Source: a virus. From it: a DNA stretch of 22,436 bases. Made by a program: the position numbers and the translations under genes. Shown in pieces: positions 7,030 to 15,128 of this stretch. Within the stretch, counting starts at the first letter, position 1. The number at the start of each line of letters is the position of its first letter. The DNA is taken from positions 1 through 22,436 of IMG/VR virus record IMGVR_UViG_3300043429_000477, one strand, 5' to 3'. The notes beneath the pieces were generated by a model. It worked only from the letters and a program-made list of their open reading frames with translations, did no database searches and had not been told where the DNA came from.

Positions 7030-7533
7030 CTAACGTCCGGTTTTAATGGCGAAGTTTATGTCGTGAATTGCGTTTCGGAACTGATGATTCGGGAATCCAG
7101 TTGCGGGATATTCCCTGATCGACACCGATGCTCCCGATCGCTTGAGCGTTTCGTAGGCCTGACCGCTTGAACGGTACGTCAGCCTGTCTCCTTGAGTCCG
7201 GTAGATCGTGACCTTGGCTGAAGTCGACCTCGGGAACTGGATCGGTCCACCAGGAGAATGAGCGTGAATAGCGACAACATTGTCGTATTTCCCCATCTCG
7301 ATTGCTCGCCTTGCTCCGAATGAGAACCCGACGATCGTGACGGGTCCGTTATGGCTCCGAATTGCCGACTCTAATCGCTTGGCATCGAGCAGCGGCCGAA
7401 AGTGCCTGACTCTTGGCAAGTGGCCTGAGATGGGCGTTCCTAGCCCTCCAACCGCAAAGACAACGGGCTGCCCGGGTTGTTGTGCCCGAGCAGCCCACGG
7501 CGTCAGCAGGACCAGCAGAATGGCTAGCCTCAT
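7030..7533 (-). CDS. Exported alpha/beta-hydrolase-like esterase or lipase, 167 aa
   Basis: The ATG at 7533 overlaps the stop of the preceding gene (ATGA). Residues 1-18 are a signal peptide (LAILLVLLTPWAARAQQ). A nucleophile elbow GFSFGA at 69-74 has the GxSxG pattern with Ser71, preceded by a hydrophobic strand (VTIVG), as in alpha/beta hydrolases. Asp116 (TQGDRLTY) and His150 (FPNHQF) lie in the order and spacing expected for the rest of a Ser-Asp-His triad. At about 150 mature residues it is short for the fold, a minimal core without a cap domain. A secreted hydrolase in this block could attack an envelope lipid or ester bond, loosely comparable to LysB-type phage esterases, although no direct similarity to LysB is claimed. 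Confidence 0.7.
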   Translation of the reverse strand: MRLAILLVLLTPWAARAQQPGQPVVFAVGGLGTPISGHLPRVRHFRPLLDAKRLESAIRSHNGPVTIVGFSFGARRAIEMGKYDNVVAIHAHSPGGPIQFPRSTSAKVTIYRTQGDRLTYRSSGQAYETLKRSGASVSIREYPATGFPNHQFRNAIHDINFAIKTGR

Positions 7534-7814
7534 GGTGCAGCCAACGCTGCTGCAATCTCGGCTGCGGCTGGTCGACTGTTGCAGATCATCCCGAGGATCG
7601 TCTGCTGCTGGCCTGACAATGCAGTACCGGCTTCGACCGCAGTCTCGATCCCCAACCCGATCGCTCGGTTGGCAGACATGAACTGAAGCCTTCGAGCGGT
7701 ATCCGTTTTCAGGGTTCCGCTACCGGCATCGACGACATCGGCAACGTCGTCTCCGGCTGCTTCCGACTTGAGTCCATAAGCAAGTCGGCGACGAGCATAA
7801 ACTGACAATGGCAT
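7530..7814 (-). CDS. Hypothetical small phage protein, 94 aa
   Basis: The ATG at 7814 has GAGGT four bases upstream, within the end of the preceding gene. The protein is alanine-rich and mostly helical, with no membrane segment, signal peptide or cysteine motif apart from one Cys. It lies two bases after one gene and overlaps the next by ATGA, so it belongs to the late operon. Position after the portal and a second unknown gene would suit a head completion or minor head protein. I recognise no family and assign no function. Confidence 0.6.
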   Translation of the reverse strand: MPLSVYARRRLAYGLKSEAAGDDVADVVDAGSGTLKTDTARRLQFMSANRAIGLGIETAVEAGTALSGQQQTILGMICNSRPAAAEIAAALAAP

Positions 7815-7816
7815 GG

Positions 7817-8506
7817 CTACCTCTGAGGTCCGTGTTTGGCAATGACTTTTTCCCGCAACTCCGACTTCTTCAGTCGTTTGAGCGACGGGTCCTGCTTGAT
7901 CATCTTATCAGCATACTGCTTGACAATGTCGTCTGCCAACGGAACGCAGTTTTTCGGGTCTAGCGGATCGTTTTCGGGTTGCCTGCCGGTGGCTCGAACG
8001 CCACCCTCGGATGACCAACCTCTCTTGTCCAAGAGTTTCTTGATGTACGACCGACCCTGTGCCCGGGAGACGTATGCCTCTGGGTCGCCCTTAAATCTGG
8101 CAAGGTTCGGGAAGTAAACCGCGTTCTTGTCCGGAACGAACCCGTGTCGCTTGCTAGCCTGAAGGTTCCTGTCCAACGCCTTCTGACTGCCGAATTGCTC
8201 GTACAGCGGCTGCATCCCCTGGAAGAACGTATCGTCCGTCGAGAGCACCGGACCCTTCCGGAGCGACACCATCGAGGCCAATTTGTCGCCCTCCCCAGAC
8301 ACCCTCATCCGGAGGTACTGTGCCCCACGGGTGACGATCCCGGTCAGCGGCTCCATGCACCGAGACAGCAACTCCCGGTCTGCGTCCGGGTAGCCTTTCC
8401 GGATTTCCTCAGCGTCCGGTGGTGCGAGCAATAGATCCCTGAACTCTATCCAGTCTGGGTTGGACTTGATGAACTCGCTGTAAAACTTCTTGATTGCCTT
8501 CTTCAT
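7817..8506 (-). CDS. Hypothetical phage protein after the portal gene, 229 aa
   Basis: The ATG at 8506 overlaps the portal stop (ATGA) and has GAGGAAA just upstream. The product is strongly basic and soluble, with lysine-rich termini (MKKAIKKFYSEFIK at the start, SLKRLKKSELREK near the end) and no signal peptide or membrane span. The middle contains Tyr, Phe and Gly-rich stretches without a recognised motif. A gene coupled to the portal is often a minor head, ejection or maturation protein, and the basic character might suit DNA contact, but this is only position-based inference. Confidence 0.65.
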   Translation of the reverse strand: MKKAIKKFYSEFIKSNPDWIEFRDLLLAPPDAEEIRKGYPDADRELLSRCMEPLTGIVTRGAQYLRMRVSGEGDKLASMVSLRKGPVLSTDDTFFQGMQPLYEQFGSQKALDRNLQASKRHGFVPDKNAVYFPNLARFKGDPEAYVSRAQGRSYIKKLLDKRGWSSEGGVRATGRQPENDPLDPKNCVPLADDIVKQYADKMIKQDPSLKRLKKSELREKVIAKHGPQR

Positions 8507-10704
8507 TGTGGTTTCCTCGGCATTTGTTGTGCCTGTCGGAGTTTCGCTTCGTGAATCTCTCGCCCCTGCTGCATCATCGCCATGTGCTTGGCCTGACCCT
8601 GGAGGATCTCCGAGAGGGTCTTGGCTTCACTCGTGCGAAGATCCAGTTGGCTTTTGGCTGCATCGGACTCCATCTGCATCTGGGCCTTCTGGGCCTCGAT
8701 TGCAAGCTCTGCCTCAGACATCTGGCCTGACGCCATTGCGGCCTGTGCCTCCGCTGCGGACTTCTGGGCATCGGCTTCGACCTGTGCCAACTGGGCTTGC
8801 TGCATCCTCTGCTGCATCTCTGCCTGCATCGGGTCAGGTTCCTGCGGAGGAGGAATCTCTGCACCTTCAAGGTCCGCATCGTGGTACTCAGCCCACTTCC
8901 GCATCAGGAAGTTGAACGGTTCGTAGTTTCCGGACGCCGCTCCGTACTGCTGCATGATCGGCAGGAACATCCCGGCAATCTGCTGGAAGTTGGCGATGTC
9001 CCTGTCTCGGTTTGGCCTACGGATCGATGCCGACTCGATCGTGTACTCGAACTGGCGAGTCACCAGTTCCACGTCCGTATTGACGATTAACTGGTCCCAC
9101 AACGCTGCGCCGTACTGGCCGAACATCGGAGCCACGTCCTCGCCCCGGACGAACCATCGGGTCACAAAGGCTTCGCTCTGGGCAACCCTGCCCTGCCACT
9201 TGACCACCTGCTTCTGCATGAACTCCGGCCGGGCAGACACGGCACGGGACTTGGCGACCGTCTCCTCGGCTGTCCTGTTCTGCGTTCCGTCCTGGTTCAA
9301 TCCGTAGACGAACTGGGTCAAGCCAACTCGCTTGTCGAACATGTCTGAAACGAACGCGATCAACTTGGACATGTCCTGCCTGGTTTCAGGCTGCTGAAGG
9401 ACTGTGATCGCCTTGCTGATGTCGTCCACGCCGAACGGAGTCGGAATGATCTGTTGATCCTCGCCGTTCATCAAGTAGTCGCGGTAGTGCTCGACGTGCG
9501 GAGAGGCTACCGCCCAGAAGTCCCTGCTGCTCGTCCACACTCGGTTGGCAAGCCACGAGACCAAGAAGTTCAGCAACTTGAGTTCTCCCAGTCCGGGAGC
9601 CAGCGGTGCGATCGGCCACGAGGACTGAGGATCGTGATAGAAATCGAGAAATTCGACCGGCCACCTGTCGTCTGCCCATAGTGGAACCGGCCACGAGAAG
9701 GCGTTCCTAACGTCGTCGTCCGTGGCTCCTGCCCGGAACTTAGACGTGGGCATGTTCAACGGCCACGGCACGTCAGGACTGATCGCCAGATAGGCGTACT
9801 GCCCGACCACGTTCTCCATGTGGTTCTTGATGCCCTCCTCCATCGAGGTGTATCTCGCTCCACAACCAGCCTTGGAGTAGATCTCGTACCAGACGATGTT
9901 GTCTCCGGTCTGGCCTGCTTGCCGTCTGGCATCGCCTTCGTAGTCTGTATCCCACTCGGAATGCGACCAAGAACTCTCCAGAGTTGACTTGTTCTTCAGG
10001 CTGTCTCGCTCCAGCCCGAACCGCTTCTCGACCTCGTAGTGAGGCTGGACGTGTCGGATAGCCATCCACCGACACTCGTCGATCTGATTGAAATCTGGAT
10101 CGGTCAGAACGTCGTAGGGATCGATGTAGAACGCTCCGGTCAGGGTTCGACCCGAACCTGGCATCTTGTAGTTTCGAGGCGTCAGGCAGCCTCTGCCTTT
10201 GATCAGAGCGTCGATGACCGCTCGCTCCGAGTGCCCCTCAAGACCACCGGAAGGCATCTCCCGTGGTGTGTAGTTGAGCCAGCCAGACATCAACGCTGCA
10301 ACAGCCTCGTCCCTAGCATTCTCTGCCTGCTGTGCCTGCTGGAACTGCTGATATGCCATCATGCCTTGCTCGTCCGCACCAAAGATCCCCGGTGGGAGTT
10401 GCAACTTCCTCTTGGACTTGACCGTCCTGTGCGGAGATTCCCACATTAGGTTCGGCCCGAAGATAGCAACCAACTCGAACGCCTTGTTGATTGTGATCCT
10501 GAACCTCGGCAACTTGACGTTCTTCCAGAACTTCTTGCTGTATTCAGGGTCCCACATCGCTTGGGCTGAATTGGCGTAGAACATCGTGCATTCCTCCGCG
10601 ATCTCCATCCATTGAGATCTACCCTCTTTCGCCCTCTCGATCTTAGAGATCCAGCCAGCGACAACCGGTCGAAGGAAGTCGTATTCTAGTACCTTCTTGT
10701 CCAT
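8503..10704 (-). CDS. Portal protein, 733 aa
   Basis: Portals form the 12-mer ring at one capsid vertex through which DNA is packed and ejected. Size (733 residues), place five bases after a small gene downstream of the large terminase, and general character support this call. The N-terminal region is helical and aromatic (SRQWMEIAEE-like packing around residues 30-60). The centre (about 330-480) alternates Trp, Pro and aromatic residues as in the wing and stem of large portals (WPLNMPTSKFRAG, QSSWPIAPLAPGLGELKLL). From about 620 to the end the chain is Gln, Ala, Met and Glu-rich and predicted helical, a probable barrel or coiled coil. The ATG at 10704 lacks a strong ribosome-binding site and may rely on coupling. 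The ATGA overlap links it to the next gene. Confidence 0.82.
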   Translation of the reverse strand: MDKKVLEYDFLRPVVAGWISKIERAKEGRSQWMEIAEECTMFYANSAQAMWDPEYSKKFWKNVKLPRFRITINKAFELVAIFGPNLMWESPHRTVKSKRKLQLPPGIFGADEQGMMAYQQFQQAQQAENARDEAVAALMSGWLNYTPREMPSGGLEGHSERAVIDALIKGRGCLTPRNYKMPGSGRTLTGAFYIDPYDVLTDPDFNQIDECRWMAIRHVQPHYEVEKRFGLERDSLKNKSTLESSWSHSEWDTDYEGDARRQAGQTGDNIVWYEIYSKAGCGARYTSMEEGIKNHMENVVGQYAYLAISPDVPWPLNMPTSKFRAGATDDDVRNAFSWPVPLWADDRWPVEFLDFYHDPQSSWPIAPLAPGLGELKLLNFLVSWLANRVWTSSRDFWAVASPHVEHYRDYLMNGEDQQIIPTPFGVDDISKAITVLQQPETRQDMSKLIAFVSDMFDKRVGLTQFVYGLNQDGTQNRTAEETVAKSRAVSARPEFMQKQVVKWQGRVAQSEAFVTRWFVRGEDVAPMFGQYGAALWDQLIVNTDVELVTRQFEYTIESASIRRPNRDRDIANFQQIAGMFLPIMQQYGAASGNYEPFNFLMRKWAEYHDADLEGAEIPPPQEPDPMQAEMQQRMQQAQLAQVEADAQKSAAEAQAAMASGQMSEAELAIEAQKAQMQMESDAAKSQLDLRTSEAKTLSEILQGQAKHMAMMQQGREIHEAKLRQAQQMPRKPQ

Positions 10705-10709
10705 GTTCT

Positions 10710-11138
10710 TTACTTGGTTTTCGCAGTAACCGCATCGTTGTGAGCGAGGTTACGTTCGGCCTCGGCTCGTTGTGCAGTCAACTCTGCTAGGTGGAGATGG
10801 TAGTGCTCTTTGGGAGGCTTGGTGCCTTGTGGATAATCCCAGGAACCGGAGTCGATCGAGACGCTGTTTGCTCGCTGTAAGTGAATCGGGTGCGAAACGT
10901 GGTGCGAGGACCGCTTGTGGGACGGCATCCCGAACGGAGGGAACACGACGAGTGTCACCCGCCCTGGTCCGTCAATTCGATTGACAATGCCCGGAACAGC
11001 ATCCTCGAACGGACGCTCAGGATTCTGCCTCGCAGCATTGAACCAGACGACCGTCGTGCCAACCGGAGGGGTCGGGTACGGCGACTGTTCCAGTTGCTTC
11101 AGTTCTTCGATTCGACGCTTGATTGCTTCGGACGACAT
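10710..11138 (-). CDS. Hypothetical phage protein between terminase and portal, 142 aa
   Basis: The ATG at 11138 is preceded by an excellent GAGGT. The protein starts with a charged helix (SSEAIKRRIEELKQLEQ), then has a Pro and Val-rich beta region at about 20-70 (PVGTTVVWFNAARQ, GRVTLVVFPPFGM), a His-rich stretch near 74-85 (KRSSHHVSHPIH), and a charged helical C-terminus. There is no signal peptide. The middle could be a small beta-barrel. Genes between terminase and portal are often small head proteins, but I recognise no family here. The spacing (five bases to the portal start) shows it is part of the same operon. Confidence 0.65.
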   Translation of the reverse strand: MSSEAIKRRIEELKQLEQSPYPTPPVGTTVVWFNAARQNPERPFEDAVPGIVNRIDGPGRVTLVVFPPFGMPSHKRSSHHVSHPIHLQRANSVSIDSGSWDYPQGTKPPKEHYHLHLAELTAQRAEAERNLAHNDAVTAKTK

Positions 11139-11185
11139 GATTACCTCGATTGTTACGAAAGTTACAAAACCTGAACGGATACAAA

Positions 11186-12949
11186 CTAGACTCCAGCACC
11201 GAGCGTGACAACACCTTGCTCCTCGGTTTGGCCTCGAATTAACTGCATGGCTTTTCGGTACGCACTCGACCCTTGGCGTCTGTAGAGCGTTGGCTCGACG
11301 TAGGCCGTGCCCTCGATAAACAGTTGCTCCATGTGCGCTGCGGCGTATTCCGTGCAGGCCATCAAGTCGTACAGCCTCGGGTTGGCAGGCTCGTCCAGCA
11401 CGGCATCGGAGTCAACGACGCGAGAATCCCGCTTCTTCATGTACTTGGTGAACTCACGCTTCGTCTCCGGACACTTGTCGTCAATGATCATCAGCGACGG
11501 AATGCCTACACCAGCCACAGGCTCCATCAAGTTTCTGACCGCTCGATACCGGGTCGTAGGAACGTCACACCCAGGCATGAAGTCGTAGCTCGTCTGGCGA
11601 GACACCAGCCCAGCACCACGGAATGCCATCGAGAAGTGCATCCTCGTGTTCGTGTCCCTACCCGCGTGCGTCTGCCTACCTGCCCGATTGTCGATGATGT
11701 GGCACTCGTAGTGCTTCGACCCACGCCTGTTCGATATGGCCTGTGCGATCGCCTCGGCAGTCATTCGCTTACATACCAACTCCCACTCGCAGATCATCAC
11801 GTTGCCGACGAATACACCATCGATTTCATGCGGAGGAATGGCCCACGACTGTATCCCTGTCCGAGTGTGAGATGGGTCCATGATCAGGTATCGAGTCCAG
11901 TCGTTCGGCAACTCGCCAAGCAACTCGTAGATACTACGAAGTTTCAGATAGGCATTGGATCTCGTTGGTTCGTAGATGTGTGCATCATTCTTCCTGCGAA
12001 GGCAATGAACGTGATGGTCGAACGTGTACATCGAGTACGCATCCATGTTGACTTCGCCACGGTCTCGACGTGCAATCTCCTCCTCGCTGCCCATTCGCTC
12101 CAGAGACGCTTCTTTGTTCTCCTGCGATATGAACGGGTTCTTGCTCATGATCAACTGAACCCGCTGAATCCTTGGGTTCTCCTGGATCGAGCAGAGTTCT
12201 GCACGTTCAATCAACGAGATCAAGGCAGGGTTCTTCATGTGTGGCCAAACTGACCACAACAGCCACCCGTTCTCGTCCGTCAGACGGTCCTGCCATTCCT
12301 TGACGTGATCCGAGAACGCAACGTCCTCATCAATCCAGATACCAGAGATGGCATCGCCTTGCTTCGGCTGTGGACTCGTAGACGGGTATGCGTAGATCTT
12401 GGCACCATTTGTGAGTTGCACGCTCTTGAACATGTTTCCTCGCTTGTCCTCCCATTCCCAAGAATCTTGAATGATCATCCTGTCTGGGATTAAAGGCTCG
12501 GTAAGTTCAGACTCGCCGTTGCGAGCAGTGTCTGCCTTGCTAGCACGATTGAATGACCTCCAAAGACCTGTCTTTTCGTCTGGGATGCAGCGGAATTGTC
12601 CACCCATGCCAGACTGGAACAACAGCCTGTGGATCGTCTGGCCTATGTGGTTCCAGTCGTATCCGATTACCCAGTAGATTCTCGGGTAATTCTCATTCGC
12701 TACAGGCCACCGTGGTTTGAACACCTTGCCTGTCGAGTCCTTGATCGGGATACCAGTGACACGGCTGGCAAACTCCATCGCAACGCTCACGGACTTGCCG
12801 CTCCGCTTCCCCCCAGATACAAGCAACTCGATCGCCGTGCTGCTGTGAATAGGCTCCTGCTGCTCGTAAGGGGTGTAGACCCGAACACCCTCGCGAGCAC
12901 GCCTGTTCTGCTCGATGCTGATCTCGGCTAGGCGTCTGAGGTCCGTCAT
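11186..12949 (-). CDS. terL: Terminase large subunit, 587 aa
   Basis: TerL is the ATP-driven motor and nuclease that packs the genome into the procapsid through the portal. The ATPase half shows a Walker A variant GGKRSGKS at 46-53, preceded by a hydrophobic strand (AIELLVS), and a Walker B with catalytic acid in GIWIDED (203-209). The nuclease half shows an RNase H-like first strand with Asp358 (RYLIMDPSHT), a second acid at Asp420 (HIIDNRAG) and a late Asp in RLYDLMACTEYAA. The length is normal for the family. The ATG overlaps the stop of the probable small subunit (ATGA), the usual arrangement. Motif order and neighbours make this one of the safest calls in the window. Confidence 0.93.
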   Translation of the reverse strand: MTDLRRLAEISIEQNRRAREGVRVYTPYEQQEPIHSSTAIELLVSGGKRSGKSVSVAMEFASRVTGIPIKDSTGKVFKPRWPVANENYPRIYWVIGYDWNHIGQTIHRLLFQSGMGGQFRCIPDEKTGLWRSFNRASKADTARNGESELTEPLIPDRMIIQDSWEWEDKRGNMFKSVQLTNGAKIYAYPSTSPQPKQGDAISGIWIDEDVAFSDHVKEWQDRLTDENGWLLWSVWPHMKNPALISLIERAELCSIQENPRIQRVQLIMSKNPFISQENKEASLERMGSEEEIARRDRGEVNMDAYSMYTFDHHVHCLRRKNDAHIYEPTRSNAYLKLRSIYELLGELPNDWTRYLIMDPSHTRTGIQSWAIPPHEIDGVFVGNVMICEWELVCKRMTAEAIAQAISNRRGSKHYECHIIDNRAGRQTHAGRDTNTRMHFSMAFRGAGLVSRQTSYDFMPGCDVPTTRYRAVRNLMEPVAGVGIPSLMIIDDKCPETKREFTKYMKKRDSRVVDSDAVLDEPANPRLYDLMACTEYAAAHMEQLFIEGTAYVEPTLYRRQGSSAYRKAMQLIRGQTEEQGVVTLGAGV

Positions 12950-13530
12950 GTCGAAGTCTCCACGCCGACAGTCTTAGCAATCGCTTCCAACTGCTCATCG
13001 CTGGAAGTCTCCTCGATCTTCAAGCCTAATCGCTTCATGCTCTGATTGATCGTGGACATCTTGGTCGGATCACCAGACGCCTCCAGCAGCATTTGCATGA
13101 AGGCTAAATCCTGTTCCCTTCGGATCTGCTCGTCCGTCAGCCTGCGTATGTCACTCTCGCTGTCATTCGCTTCGACGTTCAGATGCAGTTTGATGATCTG
13201 TGCCATCAACGCAGCAGCAGATGCAGGGACCTGCTTCCGTTCGCACAACTGGTCAACGATCCACACAAACTTCGATGCGAACCCCGTAGGACCGCCATAG
13301 AGTTTGTAGATCTCTGCGATCAGGTCCTTGACCTTCGGCATTGCAGCCACCGATCCGGTGGCGTTGACTAACTGATCTGCGATGTCCTTCGTCTGTGCTT
13401 CGAGTCGCTTCTTGACCTTGGCTATGTCAGCCCCGGTCAAGCAATACTCGCAAACGTCACCGTCGTCGATCGCTGGGAACTTGTCGATAGGCCACTGGTT
13501 CCCACAGGACTCGCAGGTCTGCAAAGCCAT
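12946..13530 (-). CDS. Probable terminase small subunit with N-terminal zinc ribbon, 194 aa
   Basis: The ATG at 13530 has AAGGA about ten bases upstream. Residues 6-30 hold two CxxC pairs (CESCGNQW and CEYC), a zinc-ribbon-like knuckle. The rest is helical and charged (ADIAKVKKRLEAQTKDIAD, then DEQIRREQDLAFMQMLLEA). The gene directly precedes and overlaps terL, where the DNA-recognising small subunit normally sits, and size and helical make-up fit. A zinc ribbon at the N-terminus is not the usual TerS helix-turn-helix arrangement, so the assignment rests mainly on position. An alternative is an unrelated zinc-binding regulator placed in front of terL. Confidence 0.55.
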   Translation of the reverse strand: MALQTCESCGNQWPIDKFPAIDDGDVCEYCLTGADIAKVKKRLEAQTKDIADQLVNATGSVAAMPKVKDLIAEIYKLYGGPTGFASKFVWIVDQLCERKQVPASAAALMAQIIKLHLNVEANDSESDIRRLTDEQIRREQDLAFMQMLLEASGDPTKMSTINQSMKRLGLKIEETSSDEQLEAIAKTVGVETST

Positions 13531-13536
13531 TGGACA

Positions 13537-15099
13537 TCATCCTTGTCGGTTGACCTGAATGTGGACGATGCTGCCTTCTGCAACGCACTCGCAGTGCTTC
13601 AGATTCCACGTAAGGAAGTCGTCTGAAAAAGCCTTGGCGTGCTCATCGCTCTTAGTGAGCACTAGCATCTTGCCACCTTCCGTGACGTGCTTGAGTGCCT
13701 CAATGGCGTCAAAGGCGTTCTCTGGCTGGATCTTAGAGTACGAGTAAACGATGAGGTCAACGTCTTGTGGCTCAAACTTGCTGTAATTCGCCATCAAGAT
13801 TTCTGCATATCTACCTCCGTCTTTCGTAGACGCCGAACTTCCGATCCTCTTTTCCTGAATGTTGGCTGCTGTCTGATTATCGACAATTCGATAGCAGTCA
13901 ATGTTTTTGTTTTTGCAGATAACGGAATGCGAGACGATTCCTGTCTGGTCATTAAGCGTTATCACTCTCGCATGGCCAGGCGCTGCAATGCCCGAAGCGA
14001 TCTGATTGACTCGCTCCAGCGACTCCTTCGATACGCCCTCCTTTGATAGATCCACCTTTTCGCCAAGAACGATCTCGGTCTGCTGGACCGGCTCATGCTC
14101 TGGCTCGTCCTCTCGGATTTCCATGATCGGCCCTTCATACGGAGGTAGCGAATCGGTCGTGTCAACGTAGACGCCCCTGTCGTGGACAGAGACGTTGCTC
14201 TCGACTGCGTGACGGAACATGTTGCAGACCGCCTCGATCGGAAGGTTCGTTGGCTTTCCGACGCACTTCGGCTTCCAGTGACCTGCCCACGAATCCCAGT
14301 TGCAGAACACGACAGGCTCGCGATGCTTGAGCACGCCTGCCAACTGGATCTCCCGAGTGTTCGTCACGTCCTCGGTACTCTCCTTCTTCGTCCTGCGGTG
14401 GTCGGTCTCGTAGAAGAACCAACCCTGCCTGTTGAGCAACTGAATCGCTCGCTCCTTCGTGTGTTTGCCTGCGAGCAACTCGTCGAGGATCTGCTCCTTC
14501 GGGTACGTCGGAGGGAACAGGTCGAAACTGTCCATCGAGTACATGATGACCCCGGTCGGACCCGCTCCGATCGGATGAATCCCAGTCATCATCGCCGCAT
14601 GGTCACGGCTGTACGGCGTCAGTTCGATCGGTCCCAGCGGAGCGTCCGGATCTCGGGTCTCCTTGTTGCCGAAGTAAAAGACGTAGACGTTCTCCAAACC
14701 GCCTCGAATGTCGTCCGGTGGAGGCCCGCAGTACGGACAACAGACCACCGTTGGCAACCCGTGGATCTTCCTCTGGTACAGGAAGTGGAAGCTCGAATCC
14801 CAGAAAGGCTTCGCCTCTGGATTGTGACCGACGTACTTGTCGATGAAGTTGTCCGAGTCGAGCATGATCAGAACGTCGTAGCCATTGTCCTTGGCGTACT
14901 GAACGATCTTGTTTCGCTCTACGTCCAGCGGAATGTCGCCGAACCTGCCCCAGTCAAAGCGTCCTACACGCTCGTCCTTGCTGGCCTTGAGTGCCGTCTC
15001 GGCAAGCCAGTCGGAATGGGATGGGATGATCGTTGAAACGCTACCGTTCCCGCCGAAGGTGAGGAACGCAACGAACACGTCTAACTTAGGAACCTGCAT
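13537..15099 (-). CDS. Glycosyltransferase-like protein with C-terminal Rossmann-like domain, 520 aa
   Basis: Residues 1 to about 230 resemble a GT-A glycosyltransferase: an opening strand (PKLDVFVAFLTFGG), DVERNKIVQYAKDNGYDVL, then LIMLDSDNF with DSD at 81-83 as the candidate metal and nucleotide-sugar site. A second cysteine pair (CCPYCGPP, about 119-126) may bind metal. After a Glu-rich linker near 320-345, residues about 375-518 look like a nucleotide-binding Rossmann domain of the methyltransferase type: ARVITLNDQTG, then VDLIVYSYSK, EALKHVTEGGKMLVLTK. No clear GxGxG SAM loop is seen, so activity is doubtful. The start lacks a good ribosome-binding site. It sits between capsid and terminase genes, so the sugar acceptor may be virion protein, DNA or host surface; this is inference. 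Confidence 0.6.
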   Translation of the reverse strand: MQVPKLDVFVAFLTFGGNGSVSTIIPSHSDWLAETALKASKDERVGRFDWGRFGDIPLDVERNKIVQYAKDNGYDVLIMLDSDNFIDKYVGHNPEAKPFWDSSFHFLYQRKIHGLPTVVCCPYCGPPPDDIRGGLENVYVFYFGNKETRDPDAPLGPIELTPYSRDHAAMMTGIHPIGAGPTGVIMYSMDSFDLFPPTYPKEQILDELLAGKHTKERAIQLLNRQGWFFYETDHRRTKKESTEDVTNTREIQLAGVLKHREPVVFCNWDSWAGHWKPKCVGKPTNLPIEAVCNMFRHAVESNVSVHDRGVYVDTTDSLPPYEGPIMEIREDEPEHEPVQQTEIVLGEKVDLSKEGVSKESLERVNQIASGIAAPGHARVITLNDQTGIVSHSVICKNKNIDCYRIVDNQTAANIQEKRIGSSASTKDGGRYAEILMANYSKFEPQDVDLIVYSYSKIQPENAFDAIEALKHVTEGGKMLVLTKSDEHAKAFSDDFLTWNLKHCECVAEGSIVHIQVNRQG

Positions 15100-15128
15100 T
15101 GTTGGCAGCCTGTGTTGGTGAAGTGAAA

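Noticed and set aside
11273-12253. Plus-strand frame of 326 codons opposite terL
   Set aside because: It is Arg and Val-rich with no motif and lies opposite a gene with clear Walker and nuclease motifs; a shadow frame.
14182-15036. Plus-strand frame of 284 codons opposite the glycosyltransferase-like gene
   Set aside because: Its composition is dominated by Arg, Val and Asp without domains; it is the complement of the real gene's codon pattern.
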